Of a stretch of 64,000 bases of DNA, positions 52,364 through 61,165 are shown one piece after another. The notes beneath the pieces were generated by a model. It was not told the DNA's origin. It did no database searches and was given only the letters and a program-made list of their open reading frames with translations. The stretch covers positions 26,351-90,350 of the forward strand of contig BCRI01000010.1 of NCBI GenBank assembly GCA_001552515.1, given 5' to 3'. This DNA is from Sphaerimonospora mesophila NBRC 14179 = JCM 3151. GTDB lineage: Bacteria > Actinomycetota > Actinomycetes > Streptosporangiales > Streptosporangiaceae. The translations under genes and the position numbers were made by a program. Positions within the stretch are counted from its first letter, which is position 1. Every line of letters starts with the position of its first letter.

Positions 52364-53119
52364 TCATTCCCAGCGGAACAGCCGTGCCGCGGCGAGACCG
52401 GCGAGCACCGCCCATCCGGCGAGTACGGCGATGTGCAGCAGTTGCGGCGTCTGCCCGGCGAGTGCGTCCGTGAGACTCTGACCGAAGGCGCCGGACGGGG
52501 TGAAGTCGCTGATCCGGCGCAGGATCTCGGGCATCAGTTGCCGCGGCAGCCACATGCCGCCGAGGAACAGCAGCGGGAACAGCACGGCCGCACCCCCGCC
52601 CTGAACGACCCGGGAGTTCGGTGCCACGGCGGCGAGGCACAGGCCGATGGCGAACAGCGCCGTCGAGCCGAGCGCGAAGACCCCGGCGAACGTCCAGAAC
52701 GCGCGCGGAGCCGGCATGTCCAAGGCCAGGTGACCCAGCCCGAGGGTCAGCGCCGTCGCGACGATGGCCACGCCGACGTTGATCAGGAGCTGGGCCGCCA
52801 GCAGCGAGCTCGGCCGTACGGGAGTGGTGGACATCCGCCGGAGCACGCCCCGCTCCCGATAGATGACCAGGGCCGTCGGCAGCGTGCTGAGCGCGAGCAG
52901 CATGATCGACAGGAGGATCATCAGGGCCGGGAACTGCGCGTCCACGGGTCGCTGTCCGCCGAGCGCGGGGTCCGGTTTACGGAAGTCGGGGATCGAACCG
53001 CCCAGGGCCAGCAGCAGCCCCACCGGAAGCACGATGGCGAAGAAGACCGCGGCGGGTTCGCGGAGGAAGAGCCTCGTTTCGACGGCCGCGAGGCGGGCCG
53101 TGGTGGTGATGGTCGCCAT
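52364..53119 (-). CDS. ABC-2 type transporter permease
   Basis: A 251-residue membrane protein with about six helices: LFLREPAAVFFAIVLPVGLLLALGG, MILLSIMLLALSTLPTALVIYRERGVLRRMSTTPVRPSSLL, FALGSTALFAIGLCLAAVAPNSR, and FPLLFLGGMWLPRQLMPEIL. This is the ABC-2 export fold (DrrB-like). It is 13 bases downstream of the partner ATPase gene, so they form an exporter, perhaps for a drug or lipid. Confidence 0.92.
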   Translation of the reverse strand: MATITTTARLAAVETRLFLREPAAVFFAIVLPVGLLLALGGSIPDFRKPDPALGGQRPVDAQFPALMILLSIMLLALSTLPTALVIYRERGVLRRMSTTPVRPSSLLAAQLLINVGVAIVATALTLGLGHLALDMPAPRAFWTFAGVFALGSTALFAIGLCLAAVAPNSRVVQGGGAAVLFPLLFLGGMWLPRQLMPEILRRISDFTPSGAFGQSLTDALAGQTPQLLHIAVLAGWAVLAGLAAARLFRWE

Positions 53120-53132
53120 GTTCGTCTGTCTC

Positions 53133-54035
53133 CTAAGCGGCGGAATGGTCGGCGAGGTGCTCGGCAGGGTGGCCGGTGAGGGTGAGGAACGCGTCGTCGA
53201 GGGTGGTCCGCTCGATGCGGAGGCCGGACATCTGCGCGGCGGGCAGTACGGTCATGACCGCGGTGAGCAGGTCACCGGTGCCGGTGACCACGACCTCGAC
53301 GGCGTCCCCTGCCGTCGCGGTCGGCGTCACGGCCGACACCTCGGGAAGCTTCGCCAGGCCGTCGATCGGCCCGCGTGTCCGGAACGTGAGACGGTGCTCG
53401 CCGCCCGCCCGGGCGATGAGTCCCGCCGGGGTGTCGACCGCGAGAACCCGGCCGGCCGAGATGACCGCGACGCGGTCGCACAGCCGCTCGACCTCCTCCA
53501 TGAAGTGGGTGACCAGGATCACGGTCACGCCGCGGTCGCGGATGCGCTCGATCAGCTCCCAGGTGTCCCGTCGCGCCTGGGGGTCGAGACCCGTGGTGAG
53601 CTCGTCGAGGATCGCGATCTTCGGATCGCCGACCAGCGCGAGCGCGATCGACAGTCGCTGACGCTGCCCGCCGGACAGCTTCGCGAAAGCCGTACGCGGA
53701 TCGAGGCCGGTCTCCGCGAGCAGCGCACGCCAGTCGGCGGGCCGGGCGTAGAACGAGGCGTACAGGCTCAGCGCCTCGCCGACGCGGATCTTGTCAGGTA
53801 GCGAGCAGTCCTGGAGCTGCACCCCGACCTGCTGCTTCAGGTCGGCCTCCACGCGGATGGTCCCCGACGTCGGGGTGCGCAGACCGGCCACGCACTCGAC
53901 CGTCGTCGTCTTGCCGGCTCCGTTGCGGCCGACGACGCCGAAGATCTCACCCTCCTCGACGGAGAACGAGACGTCTTCGACGGCCACCCGAGTTCCATAC
54001 GTCTTGCGAAGCTTGTCCACAGTGATGATCGGCAT
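53133..54035 (-). CDS. ABC transporter ATP-binding protein (DrrA-like)
   Basis: A 300-residue ABC ATPase with Walker A GRNGAGKTTT, Q-loop GVQLQDCSLPDKIRVGEAL, signature LSGGQRQR, Walker B IAILDELTTGLDPQ, H-loop VTHFMEE and the DrrA-type C-terminal domain (LTFRTRGPIDGLAKLPEV...LDDAFLTLTG). ATG 54035. A TTGTCCACA at 54013-54021 is just its VDK codons. It pairs with the ABC-2 permease and is divergent from the kinase gene. Confidence 0.93.
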   Translation of the reverse strand: MPIITVDKLRKTYGTRVAVEDVSFSVEEGEIFGVVGRNGAGKTTTVECVAGLRTPTSGTIRVEADLKQQVGVQLQDCSLPDKIRVGEALSLYASFYARPADWRALLAETGLDPRTAFAKLSGGQRQRLSIALALVGDPKIAILDELTTGLDPQARRDTWELIERIRDRGVTVILVTHFMEEVERLCDRVAVISAGRVLAVDTPAGLIARAGGEHRLTFRTRGPIDGLAKLPEVSAVTPTATAGDAVEVVVTGTGDLLTAVMTVLPAAQMSGLRIERTTLDDAFLTLTGHPAEHLADHSAA

Positions 54036-54182
54036 GACCAAGACGCTAGGAACCGGACGGCCGAACGGGAATGCGGCTGGGGACCCGGCAGGGGTGTACT
54101 TATCCCCACCCTCATCCGGTGCCCAGGGGCACTGCGCTGCGACTTCGCCCTGGGCGACACTGGCCACAGGAGAGGTGGGCAG

Positions 54183-55733
54183 ATGGATCTCAAACGGTTG
54201 GGAACGGCAGGCGGCGAGACGCTCAAGGCGCTGGCCAGGGGCACGGCGCTCCTCTGCGTGGCCGTGCTCGGGCAGATGGTGGCCGCGGTGATGCTGCTGG
54301 CCGCGACGCTCAGCTTCGGTCTGGGACTGGTGTTCCTGTTCCCGCCCGCCGTACGGCTCACGCGGGCGACGACCCGCCTGGAGCGGCGGCTGGCCCGCGA
54401 GTGGTCGGGCGTGAAGATCGAAGAGCCGTACCAGCCGGCCCCGCTCCCGCCGGTGCCCCAGGCGGACGGGTGGTACCGCGATGGACGCAACCTCTACAAG
54501 ACACCGCGGATTCCGGCGTTCAACCGACGGCTGAAGTGGATGACGACCGATCCGGCCACCTGGCGTGATTTCGCCTATCTGCTGATCGGTTTCTGGTCCG
54601 GAGGTCTGCTCGCCGGGGCTCCCGCGCTGTTCGTCCTCTTCGGCCTCGGGGGCGGCATGGTGCGGTTCACGGAGGTGGGCACGGCGTACGTCGAGTGGGG
54701 CAACTGGCACAGCGGCCTGCTCTGGGCCGGGCTGGCCCTGATCACCGCGCCCTGGGTGGCGCCATGGGGCGTGCGCATGCACGGGCAGATCGCGAACTCC
54801 CTGCTCGCTCCGACCGAGAAGGCGAGGCTGGCCCGGCGGGTCGATCACCTCGCCAGGACGCGGGGCGAGGTGGTGGACTCCCAGGCCGCCGAGCTGCGGC
54901 GGATCGAGCGTGATCTGCACGACGGGGCTCAGGCGCGACTGGTCGCCATCGGCATGACGATCGGCGCGGCCGAGCAACTCGTCGACTCCGACCCGAACGC
55001 GGCGAAGGCGCTGCTCACCAAGGCCAGGGAGGCCTCCGTGACCGCGCTGCACGAGTTGCGCCAGGTCGTGCGGGGCATCCACCCGCCGGTCCTCGCCGAG
55101 CGCGGCCTCGGCGATGCCGTACGAGCCCTCGCCCTCGACAGCCCCCTGCGCACCCACGTGACCGTCGATCTGCCGGGACGGCCGCCGGTCCCCGTCGAGT
55201 CGGCCGCCTACTTCGCGATCAGCGAGCTGCTCGCGAACGCCGTACGGCACGGCGACGCCACCGAGGCGTGGATCGACATCAGCCAGCGTGGGGGCAATCT
55301 GCGGATCAGCGTCACGGACGACGGGCAGGGCGGGGCCGACCCGGCACGTGGCACGGGCCTGAGCGGGATCGAGCGCAGGATCGCCGCGTTCGACGGCGTG
55401 CTCGCGCTGAACAGCCCGCCCGGCGGCCCCACGACGGCGGTCGTCGAGCTGCCGCTGGGCACGGTCCCGGTCCCGGTGCCGACCTGGCGGAGCGTGACCA
55501 TCGCCGTGGGCTGGACGCTGTGCTGGCTCCCCCTGTTCCCGCAGGGACTGGTGCCGATGGTCTTCAAGATCCTCGATGTGCGCGAGAAGTCATGGTTTCT
55601 CGCCCTTCATCTCCCCGAGCCGTTCCAGTGGCCCGTGATCGCTGGAATGATCGTCCTGGGAGGTTCCTTGTTCACGGCCGCCGCGGTGCTCACCGCGCAG
55701 CAGAAGCGGGCAGAGGAGGGAGCGTGCGGGTAG
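54183..55733 (+). CDS. Sensor histidine kinase with C-terminal membrane helices
   Basis: A 516-residue kinase. N-terminal helices at about 20-55 form a sensor-like membrane part, then helices near 131-155 and 178-195. The HisKA_3 box is RRIERDLHDGAQARL (phospho-acceptor His246), followed by HATPase motifs ELLANAVRHGDATEA and GTGLSGIERRIAAFDG. After the ATPase comes an unusual membrane segment (SVTIAVGWTLCWLPLFPQG, about 435-453, and a second at about 483-505). It overlaps the response regulator gene by 10 bases. It is divergent from the ABC exporter and may control it (inference). Confidence 0.9.
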   Translation: MDLKRLGTAGGETLKALARGTALLCVAVLGQMVAAVMLLAATLSFGLGLVFLFPPAVRLTRATTRLERRLAREWSGVKIEEPYQPAPLPPVPQADGWYRDGRNLYKTPRIPAFNRRLKWMTTDPATWRDFAYLLIGFWSGGLLAGAPALFVLFGLGGGMVRFTEVGTAYVEWGNWHSGLLWAGLALITAPWVAPWGVRMHGQIANSLLAPTEKARLARRVDHLARTRGEVVDSQAAELRRIERDLHDGAQARLVAIGMTIGAAEQLVDSDPNAAKALLTKAREASVTALHELRQVVRGIHPPVLAERGLGDAVRALALDSPLRTHVTVDLPGRPPVPVESAAYFAISELLANAVRHGDATEAWIDISQRGGNLRISVTDDGQGGADPARGTGLSGIERRIAAFDGVLALNSPPGGPTTAVVELPLGTVPVPVPTWRSVTIAVGWTLCWLPLFPQGLVPMVFKILDVREKSWFLALHLPEPFQWPVIAGMIVLGGSLFTAAAVLTAQQKRAEEGACG

Positions 55734-56371
55734 TCCTCGCCGAGGATCTCCATCTCCTGCGGGAGGGCCTGGTCCATCTGCTCCGCGCACACGGCTTCGA
55801 CGTGGTCGCGGCGGTCGAATCCGGTCCCGATCTGCTCGAAGCCCTGATCCGGGATCGTCCCGATGTGGCCGTCGTCGACGTACGGCTCCCGCCGACCTTC
55901 ACCGACGAGGGGCTGCAGGCGGCGCTGGCGGCACGGGAGCGGATCCCTGGGCTGCCGATCCTCGTGCTGTCCCAGCACGTCGAGCAGCTCTACGCCAGGG
56001 AACTGCTGGCAGACGGCTCGGGCGGGATCGGCTACCTGCTCAAGGACCGCGTCTTCAACGGCGAGCAGTTCGTGGACGCGGTGCGCCGTGTGGCGGCCGG
56101 TGGTACGGCCATGGACCCGGAGGTCATCGCCAAGCTGCTGGCCAGCAACGCACGCAACGAACCGCTGAGCAGGCTCACCCCGCGCGAGCGCGACGTGCTC
56201 GAACTCATGGCAGAGGGAAGATCCAACGCGGCGATCGGCCAGCGCCTGTACCTGAGTGAGAGCGCGGTCGGCAAGCACACCGCCGGCATCTTCACCAAGC
56301 TCGGCCTGGTCCCCTCCGACGACGACAACCGCCGGGTGCTCGCCGTGCTGGCGTTCCTGAACCGCCGGTAG
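55724..56371 (+). CDS. LuxR/NarL-type response regulator
   Basis: A 215-residue regulator: receiver domain (RVVLAEDLHLLREGL, phospho-acceptor in VAVVDVRLPP, GYLLKDR) and LuxR HTH (LTPRERDVLELMAEGRSNAAI...ESAVGKHTAGIFTKLGL). GAGGAGGGAG directly precedes GTG 55724, inside the end of the kinase gene, so the pair is coupled. Confidence 0.94.
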   Translation: MRVVLAEDLHLLREGLVHLLRAHGFDVVAAVESGPDLLEALIRDRPDVAVVDVRLPPTFTDEGLQAALAARERIPGLPILVLSQHVEQLYARELLADGSGGIGYLLKDRVFNGEQFVDAVRRVAAGGTAMDPEVIAKLLASNARNEPLSRLTPRERDVLELMAEGRSNAAIGQRLYLSESAVGKHTAGIFTKLGLVPSDDDNRRVLAVLAFLNRR

Positions 56372-56473
56372 TTCCGGGGGCGGGGCGACCGCGTTCCCCC
56401 GCACCGGTCATTTCTGTCGGCCCGGCGGGCTACCGTTGCAGCGAGACGTGGACCGGGAGAGCAGGAGGTCAGG

Positions 56474-57562
56474 GTGAAATTCCAGGTGAACAGCAGTGTG
56501 CTCGCCGAGGCCGTGACCTGGACCGCCCGTGTGCTGCCGGGCAGGCCCGCCCTGCCGGCGCTGTCGGGCCTGCTCCTTGAGGCGGCCGAGGACCTGTACG
56601 TCTCGGCCTTCGACTACGACGTCTCGGCCCGTGCCCAGATCGACGCCGACGTCGCAGAGCCGGGGCGGGTGCTGATCCCGGGCCGGGTGCTGGCCGAGAT
56701 CACCAGGAGTCTGCCGGACCGCCCCGTCGAGATCGCCAGAAGCGGTGCCGAGGCCGTGCTGCGCTGCGGCAGCCTGGAATACAGCCTGCTCACGCTGCCG
56801 GATGAGGACTTTCCGAACCTGCCGGCCATGCCCGCGAAGATCGGTGCGGTGGGTGGAGGCGTCTTCGCGGCCGCGGTCGGCCACGTGGCCGCGGCGGCGA
56901 GCCGGGACGAGACGCTGCCGATGCTCACCGGCATCCGCGTCGACGTCGACGGCGTCCAGGTCACGATGGCCGCCACCGATCGCTATCGGATCGCCGCCGA
57001 GGACTTCCTGTGGCACCCCGAGCGACAGGACGAACGGCACGGCGTGGTGGTGCCCGCACGTGTCCTGGTCGAGGTGGCGCGCGCACTGCGCGGCGGCGAG
57101 GTCTCGATCGGGCTGGGGGAGAACATCGCCGGTTTCTCCAGCCAGGGCCGCACCACCACGGTCAGGCTGCTCGACGACCAGTTCATCGACTACCGGTCGC
57201 GGCTCTCCCAGCAGTGGGCGATCCACGCGGACCTGGCCGTCGCCCCGTTCGTCGAGGCCGTCAAGCGGGTGGCGCTGGTCGCCGAGCGCAACACGGCCGT
57301 ACGGCTCTCGTTCTCCCAAGGCCACGTGCGGATCCAGGCGGGCGGCGCGGAGATCGGCCGGGGAACCGAGATCATCGAGGCCGATCTCACGGGGGACGAC
57401 ATCCAGATCGCCTTCCAGCCGCACTACCTGCTGGACGGGCTGAACGGAGTCGAGACCGAACGCGTGCGCCTGCACATGGACTCGCCGACCCGCCCCGCCC
57501 TGATCACGGGCGAGGGCGACTCCGGCTTCCGCTACCTGGTGATGTCCCTCCGCCTCACCTGA
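56474..57562 (+). CDS. dnaN: DNA polymerase III beta subunit (sliding clamp) homologue
   Basis: A 362-residue clamp with three repeated domains: MKFQVNSSVLAEAVTWTARVLPGRPALPALSGLLLEA, LLTLPDEDFPNLP, and TDRYRIAAEDFLW. The C-terminus reads ITGEGDSGFRYLVMSLRLT, ending in the MPxRL-like clamp tail. AGGAGG (56463-56468) precedes GTG 56474. It lies far from dnaA and beside a two-component system rather than in the dnaA-dnaN-recF operon, so it is probably a second copy. Such paralogues can give resistance to griselimycin-type clamp inhibitors in Streptomyces (known case); that use here is only a possibility. Confidence 0.88.
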   Translation: MKFQVNSSVLAEAVTWTARVLPGRPALPALSGLLLEAAEDLYVSAFDYDVSARAQIDADVAEPGRVLIPGRVLAEITRSLPDRPVEIARSGAEAVLRCGSLEYSLLTLPDEDFPNLPAMPAKIGAVGGGVFAAAVGHVAAAASRDETLPMLTGIRVDVDGVQVTMAATDRYRIAAEDFLWHPERQDERHGVVVPARVLVEVARALRGGEVSIGLGENIAGFSSQGRTTTVRLLDDQFIDYRSRLSQQWAIHADLAVAPFVEAVKRVALVAERNTAVRLSFSQGHVRIQAGGAEIGRGTEIIEADLTGDDIQIAFQPHYLLDGLNGVETERVRLHMDSPTRPALITGEGDSGFRYLVMSLRLT

Positions 57563-57729
57563 TGGCTGCGGTCGCCCAGACGGCGCCTCGCTGCGTTCTC
57601 GTCGTCACCCATAGCTCCGCTATGGGCTCCTCCTCGGCCCTTGCGATGCATCCGTCTGGCCGATCCTCGCTACGAAGGCGGGCTGCGGTCGCCCAGATAG
57701 CGCTTGTGCGGACTTCAGGCGCAGGTGCG
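57563..57729. repeat. Repeat-like non-coding segment after dnaN
   Basis: GGCTGCGGTCGCCCAGA occurs at about 57564-57580 and again at about 57690-57706. A perfect 7-bp hairpin (CCCATAG-CTCCG-CTATGGG, 57608-57626) lies between and could end the dnaN transcript. No gene is seen. Confidence 0.6.
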
Positions 57730-58170
57730 AGGGAGCGGAGCGGGAGGGAACGAGGACCGCATGCGAAGCCCGCACCAGCGGGCTTCGGAGCGGACCGGAG
57801 CTTCCTCCCGGCGCAGTGACCGGCCCTTTGCAGTGACCGGCCCCTTACGGTGACAGGACTCCGCGATGACCGGCCCCTCGCAGTACCGACCTCTGCAGTG
57901 ATGACCAGTCTCTCTGGGATTCCGCGCCTGTGAGGTTCGTGGTCAGGCGCAGGGCGGCAGGGTCGAGGGAGCGGAGCCGGAGGGAGCGAGGACCGCATGC
58001 GAAGCCCGCACCAGCGGGCTTCGGAGCGGACCGGAGCTTCCTCCCGGCGCAGTGACCGACCCCTTGCAGTGACCGGCCCCTTGCGGTGACAGGATTCCGC
58101 GATGACCGGCCTCCGCAGTGACCGAGCCCTGCAGCGATGACCGGTCTCTCTGGGATGCCGCGCCTGCGAG
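57730..58170 (-). repeat. Inverted tandem copies of the 4.6-kb repeat family
   Basis: Copies start near 57730 and 57966 (offset 236 bases) and extend about 200 bases each to about 57933 and 58170. The first 95 or so bases of each are the reverse complement of the elements at 4565-4688 and 4762-4885 (AGGGAGCGGAGC...CCGGAGCTTCCTCCCGGCGC). Each holds a perfect hairpin GAAGCCCGC-ACCA-GCGGGCTTC. The rest contains repeated CAGTGACCGGCCCCTT. No gene is seen. Confidence 0.85.
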
Positions 58171-58198
58171 ACGGTCGCTCAGCTGGGGACCGGGTGGT

Positions 58199-58894
58199 TC
58201 AGGCGGAGGCGGTCAGGTTCTGGGTGTCGGTCAGCGCGATCAGGATGTGCTCCATGCACGCGTGGCCGGCCCGCTCGGCGGCAGCGGCGTCCCCGGCGGC
58301 GATGGCTCGCACGATGGAGTCGTGGGGGATGTAGTTCTGTTCCAGCGAACCGCCCGCCGCCGCGATGCTCGCGCGAAGCGCGGCCGAGAAGTCGGTGTAA
58401 AGATCGATCAACACGTTGTTGTGCGTCGCTTCCACGACTGCCACGTGGAAGGCCAGGTCCGCCTCGACGAACTTCTCGGGGTCGCCGTTCGCCCAGGCCT
58501 TCTCCCGCTCACCCAGGGCGGCCTCGATGGCGGTCACGTCCTCGTCGGTGCGCCGGGTGGCGGCAAGGCGCGCCGCCTCGACTTCGAGCGCGCGCCGAAC
58601 CTCGAGGATCTCCAACTGCTCGGCGGCTCGCAGTCGCCGAGCCATCGCGCCTGACAGCTCGCTCGTCGCCCGGACGTAGGTTCCGTCCCCCTGGCGGCAC
58701 TCCAGCAGTCCCGCGTGGGTCAGCGCCCGCACCGCCTCGCGTACGGTGTTGCGGCCTACCCCGAGCTGCTCGGCGAGAACCGTCTCAGTGGGGATCTTGG
58801 CATGCATCCGCCACGAACCAGAGGTGATCTGCTCCTTGAGCTGGTCGATCACCTGGTCCACGAGAGACGCCCGCTGCGCCGTCCGCAGACTCAC
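58199..58894 (-). CDS. GntR/FadR-family transcriptional regulator
   Basis: A 231-residue regulator. The winged helix reads LKEQITSGSWRMHAKIPTETVLAEQLGVGRNTVREAVRALTHAGLLECRQGDGTYV. The C-terminal FCD domain reads RRALEVEAARLAA, EADLAFHVAVVEATHN and HDSIVRAIAAGDAAAAERAGHACMEHI, with Asp and His residues for metal/ligand binding. GAAGGAGG lies 6 bases before GTG 58894, better than the upstream ATGs. FCD regulators usually sense organic acids. Confidence 0.9.
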   Translation of the reverse strand: MSLRTAQRASLVDQVIDQLKEQITSGSWRMHAKIPTETVLAEQLGVGRNTVREAVRALTHAGLLECRQGDGTYVRATSELSGAMARRLRAAEQLEILEVRRALEVEAARLAATRRTDEDVTAIEAALGEREKAWANGDPEKFVEADLAFHVAVVEATHNNVLIDLYTDFSAALRASIAAAGGSLEQNYIPHDSIVRAIAAGDAAAAERAGHACMEHILIALTDTQNLTASA

Positions 58895-58915
58895 ACTCAG
58901 CCTCCTTCGGGTGCC

Positions 58916-58938
58916 GGTCATCCCATGATGGAATGACC
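58916..58938. promoter_or_regulatory. Palindrome upstream of the GntR gene
   Basis: GGTCATCCCA-TGA-TGGAATGACC is an inverted repeat with one mismatch in 10 bp, about 22 bases before the GTG. It resembles FadR-type operators and suggests autoregulation. A related half-site (TCAATGATGGGGCCATAATGG) lies near 60350-60372. Confidence 0.6.
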
Positions 58939-58993
58939 GGTCCACCCTAATTATTCCAGAGCCTCCAGACCAACGCCGGGGCTCCCAGGAGGC

Positions 58994-60325
58994 TTATCCG
59001 ATCAGCATCGCCGAAGAGGTGGTGGAGCCCGGTATGTGGACGCGAATTCCCACGGCTTCCAGGGCCCTACGATATGCCCCGGCCTGCTGATCGACGTCAC
59101 CGGCCTGTCCCCACAGGTCACCGAGCCTGCGCCACGCCTGCGCGGTCTCCCTGCTGGGGGCGGTCGTGTCGCCGTCGAGCAGCTCCTTGGCGCGTCGCAG
59201 TGCGGGCGCCGCGTCGTGGGAGCGTGACAACGCGACTTCGGCGAGCACGAGATGCGCGGCGGCGGCAGTCGTCCCACGGATGGAGACCGACAGATCCAGT
59301 GCCTGTTCGGCGAGATCCACTGCGGATTCCGTGTCGCCACTGCGAAGGCGCACATGACTCAGCACGACGAGACTGCGGGCATGCTCGGCCCGCTCGCCGG
59401 GAAACGCGGAGAGAACACCGGCCGCTGAGGCGGCGAAGCTGTTGGCTCGGTCCAAATCAGCGTTTTCGGCATCGGCGGTGATCCGCGCCCAGTGCATGGC
59501 GATCCGCGCGCGGCGCACCGCGATCCGGGCGGTCCGGCCCGCCGACAGGGCGTCCTCCGCGAGGCGGACGGCCAGCGCGGAGTCCTCTCCCTCGGCGGCG
59601 GCCACACTGGCCTGCCAGAGGGCGAGCACCTCGGAGGACTGGTCGGCGGCCGCCTCGGGCACCCCTGTCGCCGCGAGCACGCGCTCGACGTACGGCAGGC
59701 CGCTCTCGGTCTCGACCAGGGCGAGGGCCAGCTCCACGGCGAGATCGCCCTCGGTGATGCCGAGCCGGTCTGCCTGGTCGAGGGCATGGCCGCCGAGATC
59801 CCGGGCACGCAGCCGGTCTCCGGCCCGCTGGTAGCACCGGCACAGCGAGACCACCAGGGGAAGGTCGGCGAGGCGCTCGGGGTGCGCGGCCGCCTCGCGG
59901 CGGAGCCGTTCGTAGGCCTCGACCGCCCGCCCGGTGTGTCCCTGCGCCTCAAGTGCGCGGGCCACGCCGACGCGCGCATGCGCGGCGAGCACGGCGTTGT
60001 CCTCTCCCGCCGCCTTCACGATGTCGTCGAATCGATCGGCGGCGGCGGCGGGATCGCCATGATAAAGCTCGAGCTCGGCATGTCGGAGGCCGAGCTCGGT
60101 GTCTATGCGCTGCCGTGGCTCTATGCCGTGGAGCAGGAACTCAGTGGTGCAACCGAGCCGCTCGGCGAGGAGTCGCGCAACGACTGGAGTGGGCGTCCGC
60201 TTTCCGGACTCGATGAGGGAGACGTAGCTGTCCGACAGGTCGGGCCCGGCCAACTGGGCCTGGGACATTCGCCTGCTCAACCGCAATCCGCGGACGCGGT
60301 CACCGATGGTTCCCTGACTCGGCAT
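58994..60325 (-). CDS. XRE-family regulator with TPR-like repeats
   Basis: A 443-residue protein. The N-terminal helix-turn-helix (residues about 8-62) reads RVRGLRLSRRMSQAQLAGPDLSDSYVSLIESGKRTPTP. The rest is all-helical with Ala/Glu-rich tetratricopeptide-like units of about 40 residues. This architecture matches many actinobacterial XRE-TPR regulators that bind peptides or small molecules. ATG 60325. It stands alone between the GntR gene and a PH-domain gene. Target unknown. Confidence 0.85.
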   Translation of the reverse strand: MPSQGTIGDRVRGLRLSRRMSQAQLAGPDLSDSYVSLIESGKRTPTPVVARLLAERLGCTTEFLLHGIEPRQRIDTELGLRHAELELYHGDPAAAADRFDDIVKAAGEDNAVLAAHARVGVARALEAQGHTGRAVEAYERLRREAAAHPERLADLPLVVSLCRCYQRAGDRLRARDLGGHALDQADRLGITEGDLAVELALALVETESGLPYVERVLAATGVPEAAADQSSEVLALWQASVAAAEGEDSALAVRLAEDALSAGRTARIAVRRARIAMHWARITADAENADLDRANSFAASAAGVLSAFPGERAEHARSLVVLSHVRLRSGDTESAVDLAEQALDLSVSIRGTTAAAAHLVLAEVALSRSHDAAPALRRAKELLDGDTTAPSRETAQAWRRLGDLWGQAGDVDQQAGAYRRALEAVGIRVHIPGSTTSSAMLIG

Positions 60326-60461
60326 CTGATCTCTCAGGGCGGGGGATGGTCAATGATGGGGCCATAATGGCATGAAGCCGCCGAATCGTGTAACCCTCAA
60401 CCAAGAATCGCCCGGTGAAGGTTCGATCACGGCCGATGTGAGTGGATGGACGGGACGGGGA

Positions 60462-60992
60462 TCAGTCGTCGTCCGAGTCCTTGCCGGGGAAGATCATTTG
60501 ACAGACCTCTAGGTACAAGGTCTCGGGGTAGGGGATGTAGGGAACGGTGCGCAGCGCCTGATCCTGGCCGGCCGACTCCATGACGAACTCGCCATAGCCG
60601 AGCATGCGGCCGAGGAGCGAGCGCTGGAAACTCATGTCGGTGACCTTGCTCAGGGGCATCATCGCGACCTTGCGCGTGATGAGACCGGTGGTGAGGAGCA
60701 TGCGGGAGGAGGTCACGACGAAGTAGTCGACCGACCACTCGGCGACCTTCCACACGAATCGGATGAGGAGCAGCAGCCAGGCCCACCAGATCAGGACGAG
60801 GGCCTGGCCCGCACCGCTGTCGCTCAGCCACTTGCTGAGCAGACCCGCGAGGATCAGCCCACCGAAGATCTCTGCGACCGGTCTGAGCAGGACGGCAGGA
60901 TGACGCCTGACCATGATGACCTGGTGCTCGTGGGGGAGGAGGTAACGGTTGACCGACGACGGGGCGGAGTCCCCGTGGGTCACAAGTCTCAT
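60462..60992 (-). CDS. Bacterial PH-domain membrane protein
   Basis: A 176-residue protein. Two hydrophobic helices (VAEIFGGLILAGLLSKWL, LVLIWWAWLLLLIRFVWKV) precede a bPH_2 domain (VDYFVVTSSRMLLTTGLITRKVAMMPLSKVTDMSFQRSLLGRMLGYGEFVMESAG). The function of the family is unknown; some members bind membranes or stress proteins. Its ATG overlaps the stop of a 58-residue gene (ATGA), so the two are co-translated. Confidence 0.85.
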   Translation of the reverse strand: MRLVTHGDSAPSSVNRYLLPHEHQVIMVRRHPAVLLRPVAEIFGGLILAGLLSKWLSDSGAGQALVLIWWAWLLLLIRFVWKVAEWSVDYFVVTSSRMLLTTGLITRKVAMMPLSKVTDMSFQRSLLGRMLGYGEFVMESAGQDQALRTVPYIPYPETLYLEVCQMIFPGKDSDDD

Positions 60993-61165
60993 GTCAGGGT
61001 GGCGAAGAACTGAGCCATCGAGTTGGCCGCGTTGACCATGCCGTTGAGCGCTCCGTGGACTGTCCGGGCCGCATCAGTCGGCCTTGTCAACAGGTAGAAA
61101 GCCACCAGGACGATGGCCCCCCACTTGAGGACCTTCTTGGCTTGCACCGCCGTCACCACTCCCAT
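60989..61165 (-). CDS. Small single-helix membrane protein
   Basis: A 58-residue protein: GVVTAVQAKKVLKWGAIVLV, then AFYLLTRPTDAARTVHGALN and GMVNAANSMAQFFATLT. One membrane helix (about 14-26) is followed by an amphipathic Ala-rich tail. ATG 61165 and stop overlap the PH-domain gene by four bases. No strong ribosome site; TAATGT close to the start may be a -10 element, giving a nearly leaderless message. Function unknown. Confidence 0.68.
   Translation of the reverse strand: MGVVTAVQAKKVLKWGAIVLVAFYLLTRPTDAARTVHGALNGMVNAANSMAQFFATLT

Noticed and set aside
54013..54021. DnaA box TTGTCCACA
   Set aside because: It falls in codons for VDK at the start of an ABC ATPase gene and stands alone, so it is probably chance.
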